DNA of 25,749 nt from DATGIQ01 sp035295665 (GTDB lineage: Bacteria; Planctomycetota; Planctomycetia; Gemmatales; Gemmataceae), in contig DATGIQ010000412.1 of the NCBI GenBank assembly GCA_035295665.1, positions 1-25,749 on the forward strand. The letters run 5' to 3'. Shown here piece by piece: positions 6,943 to 15,100 of this stretch (the first letter of the stretch is position 1; the number at the start of each line of letters is the position of its first letter). Below the pieces are notes generated by a model. The model did not search any database. It saw only the letters and a program-made list of their open reading frames with translations, and was not told where the DNA came from. The position numbers and the translations under genes were made by a program.

Positions 6943-7740
6943 GTGTACTCCATTTCCCTTGCTGCAGTTCTCGTCATGGTCGTAGCGGATCGGGACCGTC
7001 TCACCGCGACCAATGTCCGTACGACCTATGGCATCCTGGGTCCCGTACGCCAGGATCCGCGCTTCCATCCCGGTGATGACTTCGTTCTTTCCTTTGACAT
7101 CGAAGGTGCGAAGGCCAACACTGCCGGGAAAATCCTCTATTCCGTTGGTATGGACATTACCGATAGCCAGGGAAAGGTGCGCTTCCGACAAATCCCCACC
7201 GATCAGGAGGCGGACGCCCCGGCTGGGGGAAAAGGCCTTCCGGCCTGTGCCAGTCTCCAAATCGGGCTGGATCAGGATCCGGGCGCGTACACGGTCCGAG
7301 TGACCGTCAAAGATCGAGTTGCCGGAACGCATTGTGAAATTACTCGAACTTGCCAGATCCTCCCCAAGGAATTTGGATTGGTACGCCTGACGACCACCCT
7401 CGACCCGGAGGGGAAGATCCCAACCGCGTTCCTTCAGCAGAGCAAGCCGGGCTGGATCAACTTCGCCGCCGTCGGCTTCGGACGCGCCAAGTCCGGCGGG
7501 CAGCCCCATGTTAGCGTGGTCATGCGCGTCTCGGATGAGGCCGGCCGCTCGGCGCTTGCCAAACCCTCGATGGGGGAAATCACCAAAGATGTGCCGTCCG
7601 GCGTCCGCGCCTTGCCCATGCAATTTGCCCTGGAAATCAATCGAACAGGCAAGTTCACGGTTGAATTGACGGCGACCGACCAGGTCAGCGGGCAAAGCGT
7701 AAAGGCATCGTTCCCGATTACCGTCACGACGGCCAAGTGA
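6943..7740 (+). CDS. Secreted protein of unknown function, Ig-like/beta-sandwich (first of trio)
   Basis: The protein has 265 residues from GTG at 6943, chosen because GGGGAGGA (6926-6933) sits 9 nt before it and a hydrophobic stretch (SLAAVLVMVVA) follows at once. The frame is open further upstream, but that part overlaps the promoter and palindrome and reads as non-coding. The hydrophobic stretch has no basic residue before it, so it is a weak signal peptide or a membrane anchor. The mature part looks like two beta-sandwich domains: one near 25-145 (HPGDDFVLSFDIEG, then GAYTVRVTVKD) and one near 150-265 (FTVELTATDQVSGQSV). Such folds often serve protein-protein contact. I do not recognise a family. 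It heads a three-gene run; the next start is 68 bp away. Confidence 0.75.
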   Translation: MYSISLAAVLVMVVADRDRLTATNVRTTYGILGPVRQDPRFHPGDDFVLSFDIEGAKANTAGKILYSVGMDITDSQGKVRFRQIPTDQEADAPAGGKGLPACASLQIGLDQDPGAYTVRVTVKDRVAGTHCEITRTCQILPKEFGLVRLTTTLDPEGKIPTAFLQQSKPGWINFAAVGFGRAKSGGQPHVSVVMRVSDEAGRSALAKPSMGEITKDVPSGVRALPMQFALEINRTGKFTVELTATDQVSGQSVKASFPITVTTAK

Positions 7741-7808
7741 CGGCAGGGCAGACGAAAGGCGAAGGAAACCGCAAACGCGCAGGCACCTGCTTTCCTCATG
7801 AGGAACTC

Positions 7809-9158
7809 ATGCGTCACCAACATCCTTATCCTTGGCTTACGCACCAGCGCCGTGTCCTCGTCCGGCTGTTGAGCGTCGGGCTGGCCGCTCTCCCCTGGGC
7901 GAGCGCGGAGCCAAAGTCTGCCTCCGGGCAAAGTGCCACCGTGGCCACGGCGTCATCCGAGAAGGGAACCATCCTTCGTCGCCGAGGTACGGACCCGCAC
8001 AACTGGCAGGTCGTCTCTGCGAAGGAATCGTTGCACGCGGGGGACTTACTGGTAGGCCTCCCGGGCGCCCAGCTGGAGTCAAAGGACGGCTCGGTGCGTC
8101 TCGATTTCTTGGCGGACCTCGACCGCTTATCTCCGTATCCGATCCGCGAGTGTGCGGTTCAGCTCGGCGAAAGTGCCAATGTCGACCTCGACGTCATCCT
8201 GGACCGGGGCCGCATGGATCTTGTCAATCGGAAGCAAAAAGGTCCGGCGCACGTGCAGGTCCATGTCCGCAAGGACCGTTTTGATTTGACCCTGGCGGAA
8301 CCGGGAGCGCGCGTCGCGCTGGAGCTGTTCGGGCGTTGGCCGCGGGGGGTGCCGTTTAGCCAGGAGCCAGGACCCAAGCAAATGCCGGTTGCCAGTCTCC
8401 TGATCCTCGCTCTGGCAGGGGAGGCGACGCTCAAACACGAACACCATGAACACGCCCTGAAAGCCCCGCCCGGACCGGCCCTGGTGGAGTGGGACAGCGT
8501 CACCGGCATGGACGAGACGCCGCGCCGGCTGGAGAAGCTTCCGCCCTGGGCCGGGGCACGCGGTGAAGATACGCCGGAAGGAAAACAGCGCAAAGCTGCC
8601 CTGGAACGGCTACGCCAGGCTTTGGCCAGCAAACCGGTCGCCACGGTGGTGGACGAATTCCTCAACTCCGACAATCCCGTGGATCGCGGCCTGGCGATTA
8701 ACCTCGTGGCAGCCGTCGACGACCTCAGCCGCCTGGGCCAGGCGCTGCGGGAGACAAAGTATCCAGATGTCTGGGAGAACGGCGTGGTGGCTTTGCGCAA
8801 TTGGATCGGGCGTGGCCCCGGCCAGGACCAGCTCCTGTACAAACGGCTGATTGAGGTCGCCAAATACAAACCGATCCATGCCGAGACGGTCCTGCAGCTG
8901 TTGCATAGCTTCGGGGACATCGAACTGGCCCAGCCGGAGACCTTTCAGACCTTGATCGATTACCTGGATCACGATGCGCTGGCCATTCGAGGACTGGCGT
9001 ATTGGCACCTGTCCCGTCTGGTTCCCGAGGGAAAGAAATTCGGGTATAATCCCGTCGATCCGAAGGAGAAACGCGAAGCAGCGATCCAAAAATGGCGCGA
9101 GCTGATCCCGAAAGGGCAAATCCCTCCGCGCCCCAAAGACGACAGCGGCAATGGATGA
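7809..9158 (+). CDS. Secreted FecR-like protein with alpha-helical repeat C-terminus (second of trio)
   Basis: The protein has 449 residues from ATG at 7809, with GAGGA (7801-7804 region) just upstream. A GTG at 7737 overlapping the previous stop is possible but would bury the signal peptide. Residues 12-33 form a clear signal peptide (basic RR, hydrophobic core, cleavage after ASA). Residues about 50-265 resemble FecR-type periplasmic domains of planctomycetes: a low-complexity start, then GTILRRRG, LHAGDLLVGLPGAQLES and a series of beta-strands. From about 300 the protein is helical, with short HEAT-like repeats (VDEFLNSDNPVDRGLAINLV, then DYLDHDALAIRGLAYWHL). It would act outside the inner membrane, perhaps as a scaffold. 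The FecR assignment is by look only and no sigma factor lies nearby. Confidence 0.75.
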   Translation: MRHQHPYPWLTHQRRVLVRLLSVGLAALPWASAEPKSASGQSATVATASSEKGTILRRRGTDPHNWQVVSAKESLHAGDLLVGLPGAQLESKDGSVRLDFLADLDRLSPYPIRECAVQLGESANVDLDVILDRGRMDLVNRKQKGPAHVQVHVRKDRFDLTLAEPGARVALELFGRWPRGVPFSQEPGPKQMPVASLLILALAGEATLKHEHHEHALKAPPGPALVEWDSVTGMDETPRRLEKLPPWAGARGEDTPEGKQRKAALERLRQALASKPVATVVDEFLNSDNPVDRGLAINLVAAVDDLSRLGQALRETKYPDVWENGVVALRNWIGRGPGQDQLLYKRLIEVAKYKPIHAETVLQLLHSFGDIELAQPETFQTLIDYLDHDALAIRGLAYWHLSRLVPEGKKFGYNPVDPKEKREAAIQKWRELIPKGQIPPRPKDDSGNG

Positions 9159-9202
9159 AACGGAATACACGCCGTAGACTTGGCAACGGTGGAGTGAGCA
9201 CT

Positions 9203-10282
9203 ATGATCGGGTTGTCGAAGCGTCCGGTCTGGGTAGCGTTGATCACGGCCATTCTCTCGGCGGGCGGAGGCTCGTTCCTCCACGCCCAGGCCGGCAACCA
9301 AGGCGGCGACGCCGCTCCCGCGGCCCGCGCCAGCTTTCGTAGCATGCCGTCTGGAGACTCGTACTATCCCGCTGCTCCCTACCCGTACTATCCCGGATAC
9401 TATTACGATCCGTATGGCGGTTACCTGAGCGGTGCCGCGGACGTCATCAATGCCCAAGGCCGGTTCTTGGTCAATACCCAACAGGCGTACCTGAGCCGCG
9501 AGCAAGTCCGGCAGGCACGCATCGAGAGCCGCCGCCGCAGCTTCGATGAGTATCTGTACGAACGGGAGCGCAGGCCCACGTTGGAGGACGAACGCGAGCG
9601 CGCCCGGCTGGAGAACGTCCGCCGCAGCCGCAATGATCCACCGATCACGGAGATCTGGTCGGGCAAAGCCCTCAATGATCTGCTGTTGGCAATCCAGCAA
9701 CAGCAGGCCAAAGGATCACGCGGCCCCACGGTTCCCTTGGAGGAAGACGTGCTCAAAAACATCAACGTCACCACCGGCGCCAACAGTGGAAGCCTCGGCT
9801 TGCTGCGAGACAACGGCCGGCTGCATTGGCCCTTGGAGCTGACACGCTCTGACTACGATGGCGAACGCCGGCGTCTCGATGAGCTGGCTGCCCAGGCCTA
9901 TAAGCAAGCCCTCGATGGCGCTGTCGATGCCCGTATCCTGCGCGAAATGAGCAGCCTCGTGGATAACCTGCAAATGCGTCTACGACGGAGCGTCGCCGAC
10001 AGCAGTCCCAGTGATTACATCAAGGCGAAGCGTTACCTCAATGATCTGGATGGCGTCATCAAAGTGCTGGAAGATCCCAACGTTTCCAAGTTCGCGAACC
10101 GTAAGCTTGCCGCCAAGGGGGGCACCGTTTCCGATCTGGTTACGGAAATGAGCGGTCAGGGACTTAAGTTTGCTCCGGCCGTGCCGGGAGACGAAGGTGC
10201 TTACGTCGCCCTGCATCGCGCCCTGGCCAATTACATGGCGCCGCCGGATTCGTACAAATCGTGGGATCCGCTCACCAAGTGA
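9203..10282 (+). CDS. Secreted Tyr/Pro-rich planctomycete protein of unknown function (third of trio)
   Basis: The protein has 359 residues from ATG at 9203, with GGAG at 9191-9194 and a signal peptide ending in HAQA at about residue 25. An ATG at 9155 overlaps the previous stop as ATGA and is the main alternative. After the signal comes a Tyr/Pro-rich stretch (YYPAAPYPYYPGYYYDPYGG, residues about 52-71), then AADVINAQGRFLVNTQQAYL and a long charged helical region up to about 130. That block recurs, as I recall, in Gemmata-type secreted proteins with no known function. The rest is mostly helical. No enzyme motif was seen. The close spacing (44 bp) makes co-transcription with the two upstream genes likely. 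Confidence 0.8.
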   Translation: MIGLSKRPVWVALITAILSAGGGSFLHAQAGNQGGDAAPAARASFRSMPSGDSYYPAAPYPYYPGYYYDPYGGYLSGAADVINAQGRFLVNTQQAYLSREQVRQARIESRRRSFDEYLYERERRPTLEDERERARLENVRRSRNDPPITEIWSGKALNDLLLAIQQQQAKGSRGPTVPLEEDVLKNINVTTGANSGSLGLLRDNGRLHWPLELTRSDYDGERRRLDELAAQAYKQALDGAVDARILREMSSLVDNLQMRLRRSVADSSPSDYIKAKRYLNDLDGVIKVLEDPNVSKFANRKLAAKGGTVSDLVTEMSGQGLKFAPAVPGDEGAYVALHRALANYMAPPDSYKSWDPLTK

Positions 10283-10293
10283 TCGGACCGACG

Positions 10294-12843
10294 TTAGCTG
10301 GCACGGCGCAGTTCGGTGGCATCGATCGTCGGACCATCGGGCACAATTCGCAAAATCGACGATGAAGTGATCGTCGAATTCGGAATGGTCACCAAGGAGC
10401 CATCCGGCGTGCGCATCCGGGTGGAGCGAAAACCGACCTGCTCGACCACGCCATCGTGGCCGTCCACTTTGATCCGGTCGCCGAGCTTGAACGAGCGCTC
10501 CCCGATCAGCAGCATCGTGCCGAAGACGCTCTTGAGAATGTCCTGAGCGGCAAGCGAGGCGGCCAGGCCGGCCATTCCGAGGCCGGTGAGGAACCGGATC
10601 AACGACTCGCCATGCCCGACGTGGTAGATCACGTAGCCCAAAACGAGCAGGAACACGATGCCCTTGAACAGCCGCATGCTGACCGGCACGATCATGTCGC
10701 CCAGGCTCCGATGCGGCCGCAGCAGCTCGCTGTTCATGTAGATCGCCATCATCAGATCGATCAACTGAAAGCCCAACCAGCCGATCAAGCCGGCCATGAG
10801 AAACGTCCGCGCCGGCAAAATCGTATGGAGCCATGCGACGGGTAGATCGAGCCACGCGGGAAACTTGAAGAAGAGCCAGCAGGTGGCGACCCACGTCAGC
10901 GGCCGAAGCTTGCCGGCCACATACGGAGCCGTCAGGGCCGAACCGCTCCGCCGAAGTACCCAGACGCCAACATTTTCCAGGCTGTTGAGCGAGAGTTTGG
11001 CAACCGCCCAGCTGAGCAGCAAGGTCAACACCAGCCCGATCCACTGATACAACTCAAGACTCCCGGCCGAGATCCGCGCCCATTCCGGCATCCGCAGCCG
11101 AAGCCAGACACCGGGCACATCCCAGACCTCGACCTGCCGCACCATGGCTGTGGCGCTCCGCAAGGACTCGTCCACCGGCTTGTCCATGATGGCCAGGAAC
11201 ATGGGTTCGATTCGCTCGACGGTTTCGGCGGTGAAGAACCACTTGCCGGCATTCGGCCCATCGTTCTTCCGAGCGATCACGATGCGGCCAAGGGCACTAC
11301 TGGAGAAGAGGTAGCGCGGCCCTTCGGGCTCATCGGGGACCTCTTGGGGATAGACCGCGCGCGTGCGATCGATCACATACCGGAGCTTGAATGCCAAAAC
11401 CGAGCCCGCCTCGGCACGGGCGCTGGGATTCACCCCGCTGAGGTCCAAGCAGCGGGCCGCCCGCTCATCATCGTGGTGATTCCCGGCCGTCAGGAACGAG
11501 ACCATCGTGTCGCGTGCGCTCTCCAGATGCCCGGTGCGTTTCCGGTCGGCCTGTTCCTGAACCGCGAGCTGATCGAACAGCTGGGGAATCTGGTCGACGG
11601 TTGCCCGGCTGAAGCGCCAGGTGCCGTCGCGCAGACGGACCAGCTCCACCCGCATGCCCCGTCCTTTTCCCAGCACCTGGGGTGGAGCGTTCCAAGAATC
11701 GGGGATGGCATCCAAATCGACTTCCAGCTTGCGCAGCACCGTGTCCAGCTTGGCAGCCAATTTAGCGCCGGCCATCGGACGGTCGGCAGCGGGCATGGCC
11801 TCGAGGTCGAGGCAAGCAATCGCATCCACGAGCCGGCTATCGTCCCGCTCGGCATCGTCCATAGCCGCGAAGAATCCCTTCAGCACGGCACGGGGAGTTC
11901 CGAGCTGCGGCGGAATGGACGGCGGGCACTGGGTTCCCGAAGGAAGCGGGTCGGAGGCGACCGGCGGGACCACGCGCCGTAGCTGAACATAGTGCGCATC
12001 GGGTTCTTTGTTCCGTGCAGCCTCGTACATCTGGCCCAGGTTCCGGACGGTATTTCGGCTGAACAGCCAGGCATCTTTGCCGTCGGGAAGTCGAACCCGT
12101 TCCAGGACAATGCGGCCATCGCGATCGGCGTGCCAGGTAAAGGGCGGGCCGTCGGGCTGGTTGGGAACCTCCTGAAAGAAGACCCAACCACGCCGCTGAA
12201 TTACGAACAGAAGCTGCTGGGCAAAGGTAGGAGCCCGCTCGCGCTGCTCGGAGGGAAGTTTGCTCAGGTCAAGCGCCTGGGTAGCGGCGTAGTAATCGCC
12301 GGCCATGCCATCAACCAAAAAGCGGCGCAGAGTGGCACTCGGATCCGTAAATCCTTCACGCAGACTCGCCCGCTCCGCCTGAAGATTGCGGTGGCGGAGC
12401 AACGCCAGGCGATACATGGTCGGGATCCGATCGACCGTGTCCCGATCGAAGAGCCAGCAATTGTCCGCTTGGCGCCGGAGCGCAATCGTGAAGCCGTCTG
12501 CATCATAGAGGACCACGCGATCCCCAGAAGGATTTTCAAGCACCGCGTCCAGGGGAAGGCAGAGTTCCTGGAGGATGGCGTCCAGCTCGATTGCCAGCCG
12601 AGACAACTCACCGGCCGTGCGCGCTTGCTCCGGATTCTTCTCCAGGCAGGCAATCGCGTCGTCAATCAGGGCGGGATGGAAATCGTAGGCGATGATGGAA
12701 AAATAGAGCGTCTTGACGGTTTCGCGCGGGGTGCGCAATTTTGCCAGCGGCGACTGGGCCCATCCACCGCACGGCAGGAAGCCGAACCCGATGAAACAGC
12801 CTGCCCATACGATCCATCCTTGAACGCTTCGATCAACAGCCAT
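10294..12843 (-). CDS. MscS-family mechanosensitive channel with four N-terminal repeats and short C-terminus
   Basis: The protein has 849 residues from ATG at 12843; a TTG at 12894 is possible but less likely, since the signal peptide (WIVWAGCFIGFGFLPCGGWAQ) directly follows the ATG. Residues about 37-590 hold four related units starting near 37, 164, 315 and 440, each with a PRxTVxxxF-like start, a CLDL/ALDL motif, a long helix and a WxFSxxTVxxIPxLF-like end. They are predicted periplasmic. From about 600 come several membrane helices. The MscS pore and beta domain occupy about 765-840 (GLAASLAAQDILKSVFG, ERSFKLGDRIKVDGHDGVVE, then TPDGSLVTIPNST). The protein ends about 20 residues later, so the usual cytoplasmic vestibule of MscS is missing. 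Such channels release solutes on osmotic downshock. It ends 11 bp from the convergent gene. Confidence 0.9.
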   Translation of the reverse strand: MAVDRSVQGWIVWAGCFIGFGFLPCGGWAQSPLAKLRTPRETVKTLYFSIIAYDFHPALIDDAIACLEKNPEQARTAGELSRLAIELDAILQELCLPLDAVLENPSGDRVVLYDADGFTIALRRQADNCWLFDRDTVDRIPTMYRLALLRHRNLQAERASLREGFTDPSATLRRFLVDGMAGDYYAATQALDLSKLPSEQRERAPTFAQQLLFVIQRRGWVFFQEVPNQPDGPPFTWHADRDGRIVLERVRLPDGKDAWLFSRNTVRNLGQMYEAARNKEPDAHYVQLRRVVPPVASDPLPSGTQCPPSIPPQLGTPRAVLKGFFAAMDDAERDDSRLVDAIACLDLEAMPAADRPMAGAKLAAKLDTVLRKLEVDLDAIPDSWNAPPQVLGKGRGMRVELVRLRDGTWRFSRATVDQIPQLFDQLAVQEQADRKRTGHLESARDTMVSFLTAGNHHDDERAARCLDLSGVNPSARAEAGSVLAFKLRYVIDRTRAVYPQEVPDEPEGPRYLFSSSALGRIVIARKNDGPNAGKWFFTAETVERIEPMFLAIMDKPVDESLRSATAMVRQVEVWDVPGVWLRLRMPEWARISAGSLELYQWIGLVLTLLLSWAVAKLSLNSLENVGVWVLRRSGSALTAPYVAGKLRPLTWVATCWLFFKFPAWLDLPVAWLHTILPARTFLMAGLIGWLGFQLIDLMMAIYMNSELLRPHRSLGDMIVPVSMRLFKGIVFLLVLGYVIYHVGHGESLIRFLTGLGMAGLAASLAAQDILKSVFGTMLLIGERSFKLGDRIKVDGHDGVVEQVGFRSTRMRTPDGSLVTIPNSTITSSSILRIVPDGPTIDATELRRAS

Positions 12844-12867
12844 ACCAAACCCCAGACGATGGAACGG

Positions 12868-12898
12868 AACCGGCAAAACACGAACCGGTTTCAACCGG
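12868..12898. repeat. Three AACCGG iterons upstream of the mscS-like gene
   Basis: AACCGG occurs at 12868-12873, 12883-12888 and 12893-12898. The last two form the inverted repeat CCGGTT-TC-AACCGG (12885-12898). They lie 25-55 bp before the channel's ATG, where an operator or promoter-proximal site would be expected. Confidence 0.4.
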
Positions 12899-12943
12899 AA
12901 CCGTCATACGTCCTGCCAGCCGGAAGCGGCAAGGCCAACTGCG

Positions 12944-12953
12944 CCGACGTCGG
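12944..12953. promoter_or_regulatory. Palindrome CCGACGTCGG between divergent promoters
   Basis: This perfect 10-bp palindrome lies 19 bp upstream of the -35 of the glycosyltransferase promoter and 100 bp from the mscS-like start. It may be a shared operator. It is short enough to be chance in GC-rich DNA. Confidence 0.25.
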
Positions 12954-12971
12954 TTCTCATCGGAGGTGCGA

Positions 12972-13001
12972 TTGACAGCAAAACCGACAACCCGCTATAA
13001 C
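12972..13001 (+). promoter_or_regulatory. Strong sigma-70 promoter of the GT87-like gene, almost leaderless
   Basis: TTGACA (12972-12977, perfect consensus), an 18-bp spacer and TATAAC (12996-13001, 5 of 6). Transcription would start near 13008, only about 4 nt before the ATG at 13012. No ribosome-binding site precedes that ATG, which agrees with leaderless or nearly leaderless translation. Confidence 0.65.
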
Positions 13002-13011
13002 TCCGACTCCG

Positions 13012-14349
13012 ATGATTCCGATCTGGCTTAGCCTGTCGAAGTGGAACCGCTGGCAGCGATGCGGACTGGCGTTGGGCATCGCCACCGTGGTGGTCTTCGG
13101 CATCTTGGTTGAGGTGCGTTCCGCCTACCTCAAACGGCGCATGGGCGATCTGGGCGTCTTCGTGCGCACCGCTTGGGCCGTGCGCAGCGGGGAAGATATC
13201 TACACCGTCACCGACCCGAACGGCTTCCATTATCACTATCCGCCTCTGTTCGCGATCTTTCTCGTGCCGCTCGCCGAACCCCCTCCGGGTGTCGATTCCT
13301 CCTGGACGATTCCCTATCCGATAACCGTGGCCATCTGGTACGTGCTCAACGTGCTTTGCTTGGCAATATCCGTCCATTGGTTGGCATCGGCACTGGAGGA
13401 AAGCCCAGGAGGCCGGGTTTCGCCCTGGGCTCTCCGTTTGCTCCCGGTCCTGGCATGCTTGCCGCCCATCGGCCACACGCTCATGAGAGGACAGGTGAGC
13501 TTGCTGCTGTTGCTCCTCTTGAGTGGCATGGCCGTGGCCCTGCTCCGGGGGCGGCGCGGACGGGCCGGGCTATGGTTGGCTGGCGCCATTTGCTTGAAAG
13601 TAATCCCGGCCTTCTTGCTCCTTGATCCGCTCCGCCGCCGCGATGGCCGTTGCCTGACAGGTTGTGCCCTCGGGCTCGTGTTAGGGTTGGCGGCGATTCC
13701 GGCAGCCGTGTTCGGGCCGGCTCGGACATGGGCCTATTTTCAGGAGTGGACCCACGTACTCTTGTGGCCGGCGCTGGGACCGGGCACCGATCAATCCCGA
13801 GCGAAGGAGCTGATCGATGTAACCGCCACCGACAGCCAATCCTTCCAGGCGGTTCTCCATAACACCATCCACTCCGACCCGACCACGCGGCCGCGGCAGC
13901 CTTCGACGGCGGTCCGCTGCGCCCATTGGCTTGTGGGCGGCTTTCTAACGCTGGCGACGCTCTGGATCGGCCGGCGACAACAGGATGGTCCGGCCGTGAT
14001 CATCCGCTTCGGCGCGCTTGTGGTCCTCATGCTGCTGCTGAGTCCGGTGTGCCATCTGCACTATTTCTGTCTCTCTCTCCCGCTGGCAATGGGAGCCCTG
14101 GCCGCGGTTTGGAACGGGCCACCGCGATTCTCTGGGCGTGTGGGAATGCTGATCGTCTTGGTCCTTCATGGAATTGCCCAGGTTCTGCCCCATCTCCCAC
14201 GACTCCAGGTACTCCGCGACGGCGGCTTGGCCACGTATGCGACGCTGCTGCTCTGGCTGTCGGGAATGATCCTTCTCTGGAAGCGCGGTCGCTGCTATCC
14301 ATTGGCATTGCCACGTGAGCAGCCAGTCATTTCAGAAGCCGCTGCCTGA
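13012..14349 (+). CDS. Integral membrane glycosyltransferase, GT87 (DUF2029) family
   Basis: The protein has 445 residues with about ten hydrophobic helices. The conserved N-terminal region near residues 44-85 fits GT87: GDLGVFVRTAWAVRSGEDIY, then HYHYPPLFAIFLVPLAE. In this family an acidic residue in the first loop (here D45) is catalytic. The middle has RGQVSLLLLLLLSG (about 160-173), followed by LAGAICLKVIPAFLLL, also typical. GT87 enzymes move mannose or a related sugar from a polyprenyl-phosphate donor to glycans or lipids on the outer face of the membrane. The substrate cannot be told from sequence. The start is chosen from the promoter just upstream; the next in-frame ATG (13141) would delete the catalytic region's lead-in helix. 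It stands alone with its own promoter. Confidence 0.85.
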   Translation: MIPIWLSLSKWNRWQRCGLALGIATVVVFGILVEVRSAYLKRRMGDLGVFVRTAWAVRSGEDIYTVTDPNGFHYHYPPLFAIFLVPLAEPPPGVDSSWTIPYPITVAIWYVLNVLCLAISVHWLASALEESPGGRVSPWALRLLPVLACLPPIGHTLMRGQVSLLLLLLLSGMAVALLRGRRGRAGLWLAGAICLKVIPAFLLLDPLRRRDGRCLTGCALGLVLGLAAIPAAVFGPARTWAYFQEWTHVLLWPALGPGTDQSRAKELIDVTATDSQSFQAVLHNTIHSDPTTRPRQPSTAVRCAHWLVGGFLTLATLWIGRRQQDGPAVIIRFGALVVLMLLLSPVCHLHYFCLSLPLAMGALAAVWNGPPRFSGRVGMLIVLVLHGIAQVLPHLPRLQVLRDGGLATYATLLLWLSGMILLWKRGRCYPLALPREQPVISEAAA

Positions 14350-14388
14350 CCCTCACCACGCCACGATTCCTGGCCGCACCGCTTTCCC

Positions 14389-14406
14389 TTCCGACTCGGG
14401 TCGGAA
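14389..14406. terminator. Hairpin TTCCGAC-TCGG-GTCGGAA after the GT87-like gene
   Basis: A perfect 7-bp stem with a 4-nt loop lies 40 bp after the stop at 14349 and 46 bp before the next start. No T-run follows, so it is either a weak terminator or processing element, or part of the leader of the next gene. Confidence 0.35.
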
Positions 14407-14451
14407 TAAGATAGGGGATGAACAGTTGAATAGGAAGGCGGAGGAACAGGT

Positions 14452-15039
14452 GTGGATGAGATCGCCATCTTGGGTCGAGATGATGACCGGCACTCCTTGC
14501 AGCGGTTCCTGGCCCATTATGATACCCCTGCCTATGTGCGCCGGGCCCGGCAAGTGGAAGAGGCGTTTGAGCAATTGCTTCATTTCTGCCGGCAGCAGCG
14601 CGAGGAAGCGCTCACCAGTGTGCGCCGCCAGCTCGGCGTGCTTCAGGCCCTGGCAGGCGACTGGGAGGTGCTGCGGCCCTGGTTGAAGGATGACCAGCAA
14701 TTTTGCACGCTGCGCGAACTGCACGCCCTTTTGCAGCCCGAGCTGCGCTGGCCACCACATCCGAGTTCCTCCTCCCGAGTGCTCCGGCAGACGCTGCGGG
14801 AATTGTGTGACAGCATCGAGCGTTTCAACCGCTGGTGGCAGTCGTTCCTGCCGACCGTCCATTTGACCACGGTGAACGAGCTGCGCGCCGACTACAACCG
14901 CTACTACCTCTTGGAGAAAGAATGCGCCCTGCGTTCGGTCCGCCTGGCCCGGCAAGGTTTTCGCCGGCTGGAGCCCGTAACCGTTGAAGAATTGGCGCTG
15001 CTGTTGCCGCCGCTGCTGGTCCCCAAGCTGAAGGAATGA
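14452..15039 (+). CDS. Conserved-looking helical protein of unknown function (195 aa)
   Basis: The start is GTG at 14452, with GGAGGA (14440-14445) 6 nt upstream. The protein is soluble, has no signal peptide or membrane segment, and is strongly helical with many Arg, Glu, Leu and aromatic residues (YVRRARQVEEAFEQLLHFCR at residues about 28-47). Notable points are WxVLRPWLKDD in the middle and a C-terminal part FNRWWQSFLPTV, DLRADYNRYYLLEKECALRS-like, ending in LPPLLVPKLKE. Codon use and the good ribosome-binding site support a real gene. I do not recognise a family. It ends 61 bp from a convergent gene, so it is probably transcribed alone or with the GT87-like gene. Confidence 0.75.
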   Translation: MDEIAILGRDDDRHSLQRFLAHYDTPAYVRRARQVEEAFEQLLHFCRQQREEALTSVRRQLGVLQALAGDWEVLRPWLKDDQQFCTLRELHALLQPELRWPPHPSSSSRVLRQTLRELCDSIERFNRWWQSFLPTVHLTTVNELRADYNRYYLLEKECALRSVRLARQGFRRLEPVTVEELALLLPPLLVPKLKE

Positions 15040-15072
15040 TGGGACAAAGCGTCAACCCGTCCCCGCGCTCCG

Positions 15073-15086
15073 GGCCGGTATCGGCC
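15073..15086. terminator. Small GC hairpin between convergent genes
   Basis: GGCCG-GTAT-CGGCC lies midway in the 61-bp gap between two converging stops. It may act on both strands. It lacks a T-run, so the call is weak. Confidence 0.3.
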
Positions 15087-15100
15087 ATCCGCAGAAGGCC

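Noticed and set aside
7737..7808. GTG start overlapping the previous stop for the FecR-like gene
   Set aside because: It would add 24 polar residues before a clean signal peptide. The ATG at 7809 has its own ribosome-binding site.
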